Shown here one piece after another: positions 1-9,803 of a DNA stretch of 64,000 nucleotides (its first letter is position 1; every line of letters begins with the position of its first letter). The DNA is from Flavobacterium sp. GTDB lineage: Bacteria > Bacteroidota > Bacteroidia > Flavobacteriales > Flavobacteriaceae. The notes under the pieces were generated by a model. That model did not search any database and was not told the origin of the DNA. It worked only from the letters and a program-made list of their open reading frames with translations. The position numbers were made by a program, and so were the translations under genes. The stretch is from NCBI GenBank assembly GCA_025351785.1, contig JANXVF010000011.1:1-64000 (forward strand), in the 5' to 3' direction.

Positions 1-33
1 GCAAATATAACCGCTTTTTAAACAATATCCAAA
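1..33 (-). promoter_or_regulatory. Promoter for a gene left of the window
   Basis: On the minus strand bases 9-1 read TATATTTGC, an exact match to the Bacteroidetes -7 element TAnnTTTG. A TTTG (complement of 30-33) lies 20 bases upstream, the usual position of the -33 element. It would fire leftward out of the window. Bases 34-245 hold nothing I can identify: AT-rich, no open frame of note. Confidence 0.5.
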
Positions 34-245
34 TGTATTATAACCTTTTTTTAATAATTTTTTGTACAAAATCCTGCGAAAAAATAATATGAAAACTATC
101 TAATAAAAAAAAACTCCTGTTATAAATAGTGAAAAAAGTAAGAAATATGAATAAAAAAATTAGTTGTTAGTTGTTGAAAACATCTTCTTTAAGAAAAAAC
201 AAAATAAATCATGAAATAATAACATAATTTAAAGTAGTTAGATTA

Positions 246-920
246 TTATTTTTTTAACTGAGAAGCTTTTTTCAACCAAAAGTCATTTAGTTGTTCAGCA
301 TCAATTGGATTTGCAGATTTTTGTTCTATTAATCTGTGATTATCAAAAGCGCGAGTTAAAATTGTTTCAATTAAATAGTCCTCATTTTCTGTAAATGGAT
401 CATATTTTCTTTTTAAATCAATATCAAATAATTTTGCTGTATTATTGGACCAAAATGCTTTCCATCCACTTTTATAATCTTTTATAAGATCATAAGTCGT
501 GATGCCTGTTTGGCGATGAATGAGCTTAACTAAAATTTGTCCTTGCTTTCTTGAAAGTTTCTTTAATTTTGATTTGAATTCATTCTCCATGTAATCCTCA
601 ATAATTTTAAAATATCGATTTTTCTCTCTATTGGATTTTAATTTTTGTAAATTATTGTTCATCATGGTTAATCTATCACCTGCAGTTTTTGCAAAAGGAT
701 AGGTTACATAAACTCTATTTTGAAGTAATAAAAATTGTTTTTTTGCTTCTGGATCAAGTTTCTCTTTAAAAATATGAACTTCTTGCAAAAGAATAGTATC
801 ATTAACAACAGAATCATTCTCTATCGAATAGTTGTCTTTTTTTAAAGAATCAGATTTTGTTTGACAAAACAAAAAAGAATTTGAAATTAACAAAAAATAT
901 AAAAACAATAGCTTATGCAT
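246..920 (-). CDS. DUF4294 domain-containing exported protein
   Basis: About 224 residues. I start at the ATG at 920, which opens a good signal peptide (MHKLLFLYFLLISNSFLFC); the longer frame to 974 begins with TTG and adds an unlikely leader. The mature part is charged and alpha-helical, with no catalytic motif I recognise. It resembles the DUF4294 family of Flavobacteriia, whose function is unknown. It is divergent from the M42 peptidase gene, with about 80 bases between the starts. Cys19 could make it a lipoprotein, but the lipobox is poor. The family call is from memory of sequence character and could be wrong; an exported protein of unknown function is the safe statement. Confidence 0.72.
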   Translation of the reverse strand: MHKLLFLYFLLISNSFLFCQTKSDSLKKDNYSIENDSVVNDTILLQEVHIFKEKLDPEAKKQFLLLQNRVYVTYPFAKTAGDRLTMMNNNLQKLKSNREKNRYFKIIEDYMENEFKSKLKKLSRKQGQILVKLIHRQTGITTYDLIKDYKSGWKAFWSNNTAKLFDIDLKRKYDPFTENEDYLIETILTRAFDNHRLIEQKSANPIDAEQLNDFWLKKASQLKK

Positions 921-1001
921 ATAAAATAAATTTGTTGTAAAAATATACAATATAAATATCAACTGTGATGCCAAATTTATATTTTAGCAAAAAAATATTT
1001 T

Positions 1002-2099
1002 ATGAAATCAAAATCTATATTAAAAGAATCATCAATCAAATTTTTATCAAATTATTTAAATAATGCGTCTCCAACTGGTCAGGAAACAATGGGGCAAAAA
1101 ATTTGGATGGATTATTTAAAACCATTTGTTGATAAATTTACAACCGATATTTATGGGACAGCAGTTGGAATAATCAATCCTGAAGCAGAATTTAAAGTAA
1201 TAATTGAAGGACATTCTGACGAAATTTCTTGGTATGTAAATTACATTACTGACAATGGTTTAATATATGTTATTAGAAATGGTGGTTCTGATCATCAAAT
1301 TGCGCCATCAAAGAGAGTTAATATCCATACAAAAAATGGTTTTGTAAAAGGTGTTTTTGGTTGGCCGGCAATACATACCAGAAAAAGTGGTGATGAGGAA
1401 TCGGCAAAAATCAGTAATATTTTTATAGATTGTGGATGCGCAACCAAAGAAGAAGTTGAAGAACTAGGCGTTCATGTAGGTTGTGTGATTACATATCCTG
1501 ATGAATTTATAATTTTAAACAAAAATAAATTTGTATGCAGAGCAATTGACAACAGAATCGGTGGATTTATGATAGCTGAAGTCGCAAGATTATTATTTGA
1601 AAATAAGAAAACACTTCCGTTTGGACTTTACATTGTTAACTCTGTACAAGAAGAAATAGGGTTACGTGGTGCAGAAATGATTGCAAATACAATTAAACCA
1701 AATATCGCAATTATTACTGATGTTTGTCATGATACTTCTACTCCCATGATTGAGAAAAAAACCGAGGGTGATTTAAAAATAGGCAATGGTCCTGTAATAG
1801 CATACGCACCAGCAGTTCAAAACAATTTAAGAGAATTTATTATAAATACTGCTAATAATAATACCATACCATTTCAACGCAATGCTAATTCAAGATCAAC
1901 AGGTACAGACACTGATGCATTTGCATACAGCAATGGTGGCGTAGCTTCAGCATTGATTTCGTTACCACTCAGATATATGCATACTACTGTAGAAATGGTT
2001 CACCAAGATGATGTTGAAAACGTAATAAAATTAATTTATGAAACTTTATTAAAATTAGAAAACAACCATGATTTTTCTTATTTTAATGATAATAAATAA
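1002..2099 (+). CDS. M42 family metallopeptidase (glutamyl aminopeptidase/endoglucanase-like)
   Basis: Cytoplasmic di-metal aminopeptidase of the M42 (TET) family, 365 residues, the usual length. Metal ligands and catalytic residues can be placed: His71 and Asp73 in EGHSDE, the bridging Asp183 in AIDNRIGG, the catalytic Glu217 and Glu218 in VQEEIGLRG, Asp240 in TDVCHD, and a C-terminal His near 330 in the MHTTVEMVH segment. Such enzymes assemble as dodecamers and trim short peptides after proteasome-like cleavage. It stands alone, divergent from the DUF4294 gene and convergent with the endonuclease gene. Substrate preference cannot be read from sequence. Members are often mislabelled endoglucanase; no glycosidase activity is implied. 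Confidence 0.92.
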   Translation: MKSKSILKESSIKFLSNYLNNASPTGQETMGQKIWMDYLKPFVDKFTTDIYGTAVGIINPEAEFKVIIEGHSDEISWYVNYITDNGLIYVIRNGGSDHQIAPSKRVNIHTKNGFVKGVFGWPAIHTRKSGDEESAKISNIFIDCGCATKEEVEELGVHVGCVITYPDEFIILNKNKFVCRAIDNRIGGFMIAEVARLLFENKKTLPFGLYIVNSVQEEIGLRGAEMIANTIKPNIAIITDVCHDTSTPMIEKKTEGDLKIGNGPVIAYAPAVQNNLREFIINTANNNTIPFQRNANSRSTGTDTDAFAYSNGGVASALISLPLRYMHTTVEMVHQDDVENVIKLIYETLLKLENNHDFSYFNDNK

Positions 2100-2124
2100 T
2101 ACGACAAACTCTTAAATCTATAAA

Positions 2125-3261
2125 TTAATTAATAATAACCTTTTTTACAGTAATTTGGTTATTTGAAGTTAATCTTAAAAAATAAAACCCTGAATTAATA
2201 TTTTCAATACTAAACTCATTTGAAATAAATTCGGGGTTTTTTATGTTTTTAATAATTTGCCCATTGATTGTAACTAGTTCAATTAAGTCAATTTGAATTT
2301 CACTATTGATATTAATTTTTGAATCATCTGAAGGATTAGGATAAACAGAAACTGTTTCCAACTTATCATAATTTGAATTACTAAGCAAATTTCCCCAAAT
2401 CGAAATGGCGTATTCTGGATGATCTATAAATGGATTTCTGTTGTTTTGCCTGTTATAAACTGCTAAATTTCGATCAATTTCTTTTTGACTTACAGGATCA
2501 TTCATACTCCAAGTCAATAAAATATTAATAGCATTGGAGGTAAAAACTTGATTCGAAGTATTATTAAACATCGGATAATTCCAGTTAGCAACCAAATCTT
2601 CATATCGAGTTACAAAATAAAAAATCATTCGAGCTATATCTCCCTTAAACTCATCTATTGGCTCAAAAACTTGACCAGAATAACCAGCAGAATATCCTGA
2701 ATTTAAATTAGTCCCTTTTTTTGAACCATTACTATATGTATTAGAAGCTACACTAACTTTTCCGAAAGGTAAATCTCCACGTTGACCATTGACGTACTTA
2801 TCTGCCGGTGGTATAAAATGTGCATCAGAATACATTGGGGTCGCCGATAAAAATACAGATTGCGGTATTAAATGTTCTCTGTTATAATGTTGCCCTTCGA
2901 TGGTTCCTCCACTCCCATTATCTTGATGTGGAGTTCCATCGGGAAAACTTCCTCCATAAGTATATTCAAAAATATCTGTACCTGAAGGATTTTCTGTATA
3001 CATGTCTAGAACTGTGCCATTATTTTCAAAATAATAATCTTTATCCGACGTAGTATAAGTAGTATACAGACCACTATATCCCCTATCAATATGATTTTTA
3101 ATAATATTATACAACTGTGTTTTTAATTCATAACCAGATCCTGTTGCAGTATCATAATAACCAGGAACTGGCGGAATAGCAACTAAGTTGTTTTTTAAAT
3201 TTTCTTGAGAAAATCCGATAGAAATTAAAAATACGATTAAGAAAGTGTATATTTTTTTCAT
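2125..3261 (-). CDS. Secreted endonuclease I with T9SS sorting domain
   Basis: 378 residues. A signal peptide (about 1-18, ending near GFSQ) is followed by an EndA/Vvn-type endonuclease I domain (about 30-290) with the metal-finger histidine region YNREHLIPQS near residue 127. The last ~75 residues begin VYPNPSDDSK and end VKKVIIN, a type A T9SS sorting domain, so the nuclease should cross the outer membrane and be released or anchored at the surface. Family members are non-specific, Mg-dependent DNases/RNases used to scavenge nucleotides. The gene lies 2 bases downstream of the RsmB-family gene on the same strand, so the two may be co-transcribed although unrelated in function. Confidence 0.92.
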   Translation of the reverse strand: MKKIYTFLIVFLISIGFSQENLKNNLVAIPPVPGYYDTATGSGYELKTQLYNIIKNHIDRGYSGLYTTYTTSDKDYYFENNGTVLDMYTENPSGTDIFEYTYGGSFPDGTPHQDNGSGGTIEGQHYNREHLIPQSVFLSATPMYSDAHFIPPADKYVNGQRGDLPFGKVSVASNTYSNGSKKGTNLNSGYSAGYSGQVFEPIDEFKGDIARMIFYFVTRYEDLVANWNYPMFNNTSNQVFTSNAINILLTWSMNDPVSQKEIDRNLAVYNRQNNRNPFIDHPEYAISIWGNLLSNSNYDKLETVSVYPNPSDDSKININSEIQIDLIELVTINGQIIKNIKNPEFISNEFSIENINSGFYFLRLTSNNQITVKKVIIN

Positions 3262-3263
3262 GT

Positions 3264-4490
3264 TTAATTTAATTTTCGTTCCAATAATGCCATATAAAAA
3301 CCGTCATATCCGTGTACAGATGCAAGAAGTTTTGATTCTTTAATAAAATTAAAACTTTTTCCAGTTTCGGTAGACAAAAAATGTTTTATTTGATCTTGAT
3401 TTTCTGATGGCAGAATAGAGCAAGTTGAATAAACAAGTTTTCCTCCTGGTTTAACTATTTTTGAATAATTTTCTAAAATCTCTGCCTGAGTTTTTTTTAT
3501 GTTATTAATAAATTCTGGTTGTAATTTCCATTTTGCATCTGGGTTTCTTTTTAAAACTCCAAGACCACTGCAAGGTGCGTCAATAAGAACTCTATCGGCT
3601 TTTTCATGCAATTTTTTAATAATTTTTGTTGAATCAATTACTCTGTATTCAATGTTAAAAGCTCCGTTTCTTTTTGCTCTTAATTTCAATTGATTCAATT
3701 TACTTTCGTATAAATCCATAGCAATTAATTGTCCTTTATTTTCCATTAGTGAGGCAATATGCAACGTTTTTCCTCCAGCACCTGCACAAGTATCTACAAC
3801 TCGCATTCCTGGTTTAACGTCTAAAAATGCACTTACTAGTTGAGAAGAAGCATCTTGAACTTCAAAAAAACCATTTTTAAATGCATCCGTCATAAAAACA
3901 TTTGCTCGTTCTTTTAAAACTAAAGCATCGTTATTGTCCTGAATAAATTCGGTTTCTATGTTCAAATCCATTAACAAAGCATGAAGTTTTTCCTTAGAAA
4001 TTTTCAAAGTATTGACTCTCAAAATTACTTTTGCCTGCTTGTTTTGCGCCGCTATTTCTTTGCTCCATAAATCTTCACCCAGCTCTTTTACACCTAATTC
4101 ATCCATCCAGTCGGGAATCGATTCTCGCAATGTTCTTATTTTTGTCAACTCATCAAAACGTCCTTTAATTTTTCGCTCTGGTGTACCTTCTAGCTGTCTC
4201 CAATCTGGAATAGGATAACCTCTTAAAACTGCCCATGTTGCAAACATTCTCCAAATATTATCGCGATCAAAAGGTTCCTTAACTTCTGCAATTTCTGCAT
4301 ATAAGCGTTTCCAACGAACAATTTCGTATATAGTTTCTGCAACAAACTTTCGGTCTGCACTTCCCCAACGTTTATCTTTTTTTAAAGCTCGAGCTACCAC
4401 TTTATCGGCATACTCGCCCTCGTTAAAAATAGCATTCAATGAATCTATTGTGGTGTAAACTAAATTTCTGTGTAATCTCATAGTGTTCAA
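3264..4490 (-). CDS. RsmB/NOP2-family RNA (cytosine-5) methyltransferase
   Basis: SAM-dependent m5C RNA methyltransferase, 408 residues, cytoplasmic. The N-terminal helical NusB-like half is followed by a Rossmann methyltransferase. SAM motif I is DTCAGAGGKT (near 237), motif IV carries the DAPCSGLG cysteine (near 305) and motif VI carries the catalytic YSTCSILPSEN cysteine (near 357). The two cysteines are diagnostic of RNA m5C enzymes. RsmB acts on C967 of 16S rRNA in E. coli; the exact target here is not provable. Met4 (4481) is an equally good start, as the family opens close to MRLHRNL. It is the upstream gene of the pair with the endonuclease. Confidence 0.9.
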   Translation of the reverse strand: MNTMRLHRNLVYTTIDSLNAIFNEGEYADKVVARALKKDKRWGSADRKFVAETIYEIVRWKRLYAEIAEVKEPFDRDNIWRMFATWAVLRGYPIPDWRQLEGTPERKIKGRFDELTKIRTLRESIPDWMDELGVKELGEDLWSKEIAAQNKQAKVILRVNTLKISKEKLHALLMDLNIETEFIQDNNDALVLKERANVFMTDAFKNGFFEVQDASSQLVSAFLDVKPGMRVVDTCAGAGGKTLHIASLMENKGQLIAMDLYESKLNQLKLRAKRNGAFNIEYRVIDSTKIIKKLHEKADRVLIDAPCSGLGVLKRNPDAKWKLQPEFINNIKKTQAEILENYSKIVKPGGKLVYSTCSILPSENQDQIKHFLSTETGKSFNFIKESKLLASVHGYDGFYMALLERKLN

Positions 4491-4694
4491 AAATCAACAT
4501 ACAAAGGTATTGTTTAAAATTTAATCTACAATTTTATCAGTCCAATTTATATAATCTGGTTATAAATTTAAAATTGGAAATATCAAAATTCAAAAAAAAA
4601 CTACGCTTTAAATAATTTAATTTTACAATAGAATTCTCATTTACACAAAAATTACAATAATATTTTGCAAATTTGCATTAAAAAAATTTCGACT

Positions 4695-5891
4695 ATGCCA
4701 CATGTATCAAATAAGGGTAAAAATATGCCCGAATCGCCTATTAGAAAATTAGTTCCATTTGCAGATATTGCCAAGAAAAAAGGAAATAAAGTATATCATT
4801 TAAATATAGGTCAACCCGATATAAAAACTCCCGAAGTTGCGTTAAATGCGGTTAGAAATGCTGAAATTAAAGTCTTAGAATACAGTCATTCTGCTGGGTT
4901 TGAAAGTTATAGAACTAAGTTATCAGATTATTATAAAAACCAAGGTTTACCAATTGATCTTCAAGATATTATAATAACCACAGGAGGGTCGGAAGCTTTG
5001 CTTTTTGCAATGGGAAGTATCATGGATGTTGATGATGAGATTATTATTCCAGAACCATTTTATGCAAATTACAACGGATTTTCTGTTGCCTCTGGAGCCA
5101 AAGTTGTTCCTGTAATATCGTCTATAGAAACTGGATTTGCATTGCCTCCAATTTCTGAATTTGAAAAATTAATTACGTCAAAAACTAAGGCAATTTTAAT
5201 ATGCAACCCAGGAAATCCGACTGGATATTTATATTCAAACCATGAAATTTCGCAACTTGCAACCTTGGTTAAAAAATATGATCTCTTTTTGATAGCTGAT
5301 GAAGTGTATCGGGAATTTATTTATGATGAAACAGAAAAACATTATTCTGTGATGAATGTACCAGGAATCGAACAAAACGCTATTATGATTGACTCTGTTT
5401 CAAAACGTTACAGTATGTGTGGTGCTAGAATTGGTTGTATAGTTTCTAAAAATAAAGAAGTTATGGCAACTGCAATGAAATTTGCCCAAGCAAGATTAAG
5501 TCCTCCTACTTATGCGCAAATAGCAAGTGAAGCAGCACTAGACACCCCAAAAAGTTATTTTACAGAAGTTATAAAAGAATATAAAGAACGAAGAGACACT
5601 TTAGTAAACGAATTAAATGAAATTGAAGGTGTAACAGTAGGAATTCCAAAAGGAGCATTTTACTGTATAGCACAACTGCCTGTTAAGAACGCAGATGATT
5701 TTGCGCAATGGCTCTTAGAATCTTTTGATTGTGATGGTGAAACAATAATGGTAGCACCAGCATCTGGATTTTATTCCTCACCAAATATGGGATTAAATGA
5801 AGTAAGAATTGCGTATGTTTTAAAAAAAGACGATTTGATTAAATCAGTGAAAATTTTAAAAGAAGCATTAAAAGTTTACAATTCTAACTAA
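4695..5891 (+). CDS. Class I PLP-dependent aminotransferase (AspC-like)
   Basis: 398 residues from the ATG at 4695 (MPHVSNKGKN). The longer frame from 4665 starts inside a likely promoter (TATTTTGC at 4661-4668), so I reject it. Fold-type I aminotransferase features: substrate loop NIGQPDIKTP near 37, glycine-rich PLP loop TGGSEALLFA near 93, CNPGNPTG near 165, ADEVYREF near 200, Schiff-base lysine in SVSKRYSMCG near 236, and a C-terminal arginine in VRIAYVL for the substrate carboxylate. The closest group is aspartate/aromatic or alanine-type aminotransferases; the amino-acid partner cannot be fixed from motifs. It precedes the acyl-CoA ligase by 117 bases with no clear terminator. Confidence 0.9.
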   Translation: MPHVSNKGKNMPESPIRKLVPFADIAKKKGNKVYHLNIGQPDIKTPEVALNAVRNAEIKVLEYSHSAGFESYRTKLSDYYKNQGLPIDLQDIIITTGGSEALLFAMGSIMDVDDEIIIPEPFYANYNGFSVASGAKVVPVISSIETGFALPPISEFEKLITSKTKAILICNPGNPTGYLYSNHEISQLATLVKKYDLFLIADEVYREFIYDETEKHYSVMNVPGIEQNAIMIDSVSKRYSMCGARIGCIVSKNKEVMATAMKFAQARLSPPTYAQIASEAALDTPKSYFTEVIKEYKERRDTLVNELNEIEGVTVGIPKGAFYCIAQLPVKNADDFAQWLLESFDCDGETIMVAPASGFYSSPNMGLNEVRIAYVLKKDDLIKSVKILKEALKVYNSN

Positions 5892-6008
5892 TTTGCAATC
5901 TAAATATTTGCAAATAATTGATAATTAAAATCAAAATTCAAAGTTGAAATTGTAATTTATTAATTATACATTGCATACAAATATCTAATTTGTTTAAAAT
6001 TTATTTTA

Positions 6009-7796
6009 ATGAATACAATATCTCGATTATTTGATTTTGCATATCACCAATTGATAACTTATAATATTGAAGATGCATTAGTTACAAAACAAAATGGTGA
6101 GTGGATTAAAACCTCATCATCTGAATATGTTTTAAAAGCTAATGCCATTTCTCGTGCACTTTTAAAATTAGGAGTTAAAAAGAATGATAAAATTGCAATT
6201 ATATCCTCAAATAATAGATCAGAATGGCATATTATGGATATTGGAATTTTGCAAACCGGTGCTCAAAATGTACCTATATATCCTACGATTTCAGAAAATG
6301 ATTATCAATTTATTTTAAACCACTCTGAATCAATATATTGTTTTGTATCTGATACTGATATTTTGAAAAAGGTAAAATCAATACAAAATAATGTACCTAC
6401 TTTAAAAGAAATTTACAGTTTCGATGCTATCGAAAATTGTAAAAACTGGAATGAATTGTTATTGCTTGGTAAAGACGAAAGTAATCAAACTGATGTAGAA
6501 AATACAAAAAATCAAGTGCTTCCGACTGATTTGGCTACTATAATTTACACTTCGGGTACTACAGGACAGCCAAAAGGAGTGATGTTATCGCACATTAATA
6601 TTGTTTCAAACGTGTTAGATAGCGCAAGTAGAATTCCGTTTGTTGCGGGAAAAAGTAGAGCATTAAGCTTTTTACCCATTTGTCATATTTATGAACGAAT
6701 GGTGACTTACATTTATCAATATTATGGTTGTTCTATATATTTTGGCGAATCTATTGAAAAAATAAGTGAAAATATAAAGGAAGTTAAGCCAAATGTAATG
6801 ACTGGTGTTCCAAGGCTTATAGAAAAAGTATACGATAAAATTATAGCCAAAGGAACAGATTTGACAGGCTTAAAAAAGAAAATATTTTTTTGGGCTATAG
6901 CATTAGGATTGCAATTTGAACCGTATCAAAAAAACGGATTTTGGTATGAACTTAAACTTAAACTTGCACGAAAATTAATCTTTAGCAAATGGAAAGAAGG
7001 ACTGGGTGGCAATTTAAATCTAATAGTAAACGGTAGTGCAGCCCTACAACCCAGATTAGCCAGAATATTTGCAGCAGCAGAATTACTTGTTGTAGAAGGT
7101 TACGGATTAACAGAAACATCTCCAGTTATCTCAGTAAATGATATGCGAAATCATGGTTTTAAAATTGGTACCGCAGGAAAAGTTATCAATAATATAGAAG
7201 TTAAAATAGCCGATGATGGCGAAATTCTTTGCAAAGGATCAAATGTAATGATGGGATATTATAAAGATCAAAAACTTACTAACGAAGTAATAATTGATGG
7301 ATATTTTCATACAGGTGACATTGGCGAAATTGATTCTGAAGGTTTTCTTAAAATTACCGATAGAAAAAAAGAAATGTTTAAAACTTCGGGAGGAAAATAT
7401 ATAGCACCACAAATTTTAGAAAATGCCATGAAACAATCACGATTTATAGAACAAATTATGGTTGTTGGCGATGGCGAAAAAATGCCTGGAGCTTTGATTC
7501 AACCCAACTTTGAATTTATAAAGGAGTGGTGTAAAATTCATAAAATTTCAGTTGGAACTACAAATCAAGAAATAGCAACAAACCAAGATGTTATTCAAAG
7601 AATAAATGAGGAAGTAGCACTACTTAACGAGAAATTCGGAAATTGGGAAAAAATTAAACGTTTCGAATTAACTCCTACAATTTGGAGTATTGATGGAGGA
7701 GAATTAACACCGACTTTAAAATTAAAACGGAAAATTATTAAAGAAAAATACAATCAACTTTATTTAAAAATTTATCCCCCATCACAATATAATTAA
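6009..7796 (+). CDS. AMP-forming long-chain fatty acid--CoA ligase
   Basis: 595 residues, of the FAA1/FadD15-like branch of adenylate-forming enzymes. It activates fatty acids to acyl-CoA through an acyl-AMP. The P-loop-like A3 motif is YTSGTTGQPKGV (near 180); the A5 motif is GYGLTETSPV (near 360); A7/A8 read YFHTGDIGEID and TDRKKEMFKTSGGKYIAPQ, and the C-terminal lysine in TPTLKLKRK is the expected A10 lysine. It is followed after 87 bases by the cNMP/CBS/DUF294 gene, an arrangement that fits carboxylate activation and its regulation. Exact chain length is unknown. Confidence 0.92.
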   Translation: MNTISRLFDFAYHQLITYNIEDALVTKQNGEWIKTSSSEYVLKANAISRALLKLGVKKNDKIAIISSNNRSEWHIMDIGILQTGAQNVPIYPTISENDYQFILNHSESIYCFVSDTDILKKVKSIQNNVPTLKEIYSFDAIENCKNWNELLLLGKDESNQTDVENTKNQVLPTDLATIIYTSGTTGQPKGVMLSHINIVSNVLDSASRIPFVAGKSRALSFLPICHIYERMVTYIYQYYGCSIYFGESIEKISENIKEVKPNVMTGVPRLIEKVYDKIIAKGTDLTGLKKKIFFWAIALGLQFEPYQKNGFWYELKLKLARKLIFSKWKEGLGGNLNLIVNGSAALQPRLARIFAAAELLVVEGYGLTETSPVISVNDMRNHGFKIGTAGKVINNIEVKIADDGEILCKGSNVMMGYYKDQKLTNEVIIDGYFHTGDIGEIDSEGFLKITDRKKEMFKTSGGKYIAPQILENAMKQSRFIEQIMVVGDGEKMPGALIQPNFEFIKEWCKIHKISVGTTNQEIATNQDVIQRINEEVALLNEKFGNWEKIKRFELTPTIWSIDGGELTPTLKLKRKIIKEKYNQLYLKIYPPSQYN

Positions 7797-7883
7797 AGAT
7801 TAAAAGTCAATAAACTTTTAGATTTTGAATCATTTTAAGTTCTGATTTTTGATTAAAATTTATATTTAAATAATAAATTTACT

Positions 7884-9800
7884 ATGAGTAATGCTATAAC
7901 ACAACGAATCGCCGACTTTTTGAAAGAATATGAACCCTTCAATTTTCTTTCTTATGATGATTTAATTAGTATTACAAACTCAATTCGGGTTATTAATTTA
8001 GAAAAACACAAATCGCTTTTTCAAATTAATGATAAACTTCACGATTGCTTTTATGTAGTAGCTTCTGGTGTAATTCATCTAACAATTATTTCAGATGCCG
8101 AGGAAACATTATTGAACAAATGTTATGCAGGTGATATTTTTGGACTTCGACCTTTTTTTGCAAAAAATAATTATCAAATGACTGCAAAAGCACGAGAAGA
8201 AAGTATTGTTTATGCAATTCCAATAACAACTTTTAAACCTTTTGTAGCTCAAAATCAAGAAGTTTTAACTTTTTTGCTCGAAAGTTTTGCCATAAACACA
8301 AAAAATCCGTCTGATAGCAAAAATTCTGGGAAATTACTATCAGACTCTGCTGGTTATTCTGATAATCAATCAGATATGCTTTATTTTCAATCGTTAAACT
8401 ATAACAAAACGCCACTAAAAATAAGTTCAAACAGTACAATAAAAGAAACTGCACAACTAATGACAGAAAATTTAGTAGATAGTGCTCTAATTATTGAACA
8501 AAATTTTCCTATTGGTATAGTTACCGACTCTGATTTTAGATCGAAAGTTGCAACAGCAAGATTCCCTATGACTCATACTGTTGATAAAATTATGTCATCT
8601 CCTGTAATTACTGTTGTCGAAAATATTTCAGTTGCCGAGGCTCAATTAGTAATGCTAAAACACGATGTAACTCACCTTTGTGTAACTTTTGACGGAACAG
8701 ATAAATCTGACATAAAAGGAATAATTTCAGAACACGATTTAGTCGTTGCACAAGCAAACAATCCAGGAATATTATTAAAAGAATTAAAACGTTCTCAATC
8801 TCCTAAAGACTTAAAACAAGTTAGAGATAAATTATCAGAAATTATTCAGGCATCTATAAACAAAAATATTCCATTAGTTCATATAAATAATATTGCTGGA
8901 GAAATTACTTTAGCAATTATAAAACGAGCCGTTGAGTTAGCTATTTTAGACTTAGGTTCACCACCCGCACGATTTGCGTGGTTAAGCATTGGAAGTCAAG
9001 GACGTAAGGAACAACTTTTACTCACCGACCAAGATAGTATATTAGTTTTTGAAGATGTCATTGCAGATAAATACAGAGATGTAAAAGACTATTTTATAAA
9101 ATTAGCCAAAAAAACAAACGCAACTCTCGAAAAATCTGGTTTTCCTTATTGCCCAAATTCTCATATGGCTAGCAACTTGCTTTGGTGTAAATCATTGACC
9201 GATTGGACAAAACAATATAACAGTTGGATGAATACTCCTGGAGAGAATTCAAATGAAATAAGCAGTGTGTTTTTTGATTATGAAATGGCTTTTGGCGAGT
9301 TGAAACTTGAAGATGCAATTACTGAAATCATTTTAAAAAACGCTAAAAATAATGTGCTTTTCTTTGATTATCTTGGTAATGATACTTTAAATAAACCAGC
9401 TCCACTTAATTTTTTTAAGAAATTTAATGTTGAGGAAGTCGGAGAAAATAAAGGTAAATTTGACATTAAAACTCGAGCATTGATGCCTTTAATTGATGGT
9501 GCCAGAATGTTTGTTTTAAGCAACAACATCAAGGGAATCAATAATACATATTTAAGATATAAACAACTTGCAATAACTGACCCAAAACATTCAGAAACCT
9601 ACATCAATTGTGCTGAAGCTTTTTTAGTTTTATCAAAATTTAGAACACTAGAAGGTTTAAAAAATGATAGTTCAGGACAATTTATTGATTTAGAAGAATT
9701 ATCAAAAATAGATAAAGAAAAACTCAAAAATGCACTAGCTCCTATGAAAGAATTGGAGGAAATGATTAAAGACAGATTTCAACTGACACAATTTTCATAA
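7884..9800 (+). CDS. cNMP-binding/CBS/DUF294 nucleotidyltransferase-like protein
   Basis: 638 residues with four parts in order: a cyclic-nucleotide-binding domain (about 15-135), a pair of CBS domains (about 165-295), a GlnD-like DUF294 nucleotidyltransferase domain, and a DUF294 C-terminal helical domain. The nucleotidyltransferase signature GSQGRKEQLLLTDQDS (near 371-386) has the GS and DxD-type elements intact, so transfer of a nucleotide to a partner is possible. No substrate is established for this family to my knowledge. A DnaQ-like exonuclease gene follows after 3 bases; the same pairing is known next to acetate or acyl-CoA genes in Proteobacteria, and here the upstream gene is an acyl-CoA ligase. 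Confidence 0.87.
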   Translation: MSNAITQRIADFLKEYEPFNFLSYDDLISITNSIRVINLEKHKSLFQINDKLHDCFYVVASGVIHLTIISDAEETLLNKCYAGDIFGLRPFFAKNNYQMTAKAREESIVYAIPITTFKPFVAQNQEVLTFLLESFAINTKNPSDSKNSGKLLSDSAGYSDNQSDMLYFQSLNYNKTPLKISSNSTIKETAQLMTENLVDSALIIEQNFPIGIVTDSDFRSKVATARFPMTHTVDKIMSSPVITVVENISVAEAQLVMLKHDVTHLCVTFDGTDKSDIKGIISEHDLVVAQANNPGILLKELKRSQSPKDLKQVRDKLSEIIQASINKNIPLVHINNIAGEITLAIIKRAVELAILDLGSPPARFAWLSIGSQGRKEQLLLTDQDSILVFEDVIADKYRDVKDYFIKLAKKTNATLEKSGFPYCPNSHMASNLLWCKSLTDWTKQYNSWMNTPGENSNEISSVFFDYEMAFGELKLEDAITEIILKNAKNNVLFFDYLGNDTLNKPAPLNFFKKFNVEEVGENKGKFDIKTRALMPLIDGARMFVLSNNIKGINNTYLRYKQLAITDPKHSETYINCAEAFLVLSKFRTLEGLKNDSSGQFIDLEELSKIDKEKLKNALAPMKELEEMIKDRFQLTQFS

Positions 9801-9803
9801 AAT

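Noticed and set aside
1-245. A gene or RNA in the left end
   Set aside because: AT-rich, no coding-like frame or stable fold seen, only a leftward promoter.
2820-3053. 77-codon plus-strand frame inside the endonuclease gene
   Set aside because: Antisense to the catalytic domain of a convincing family member.
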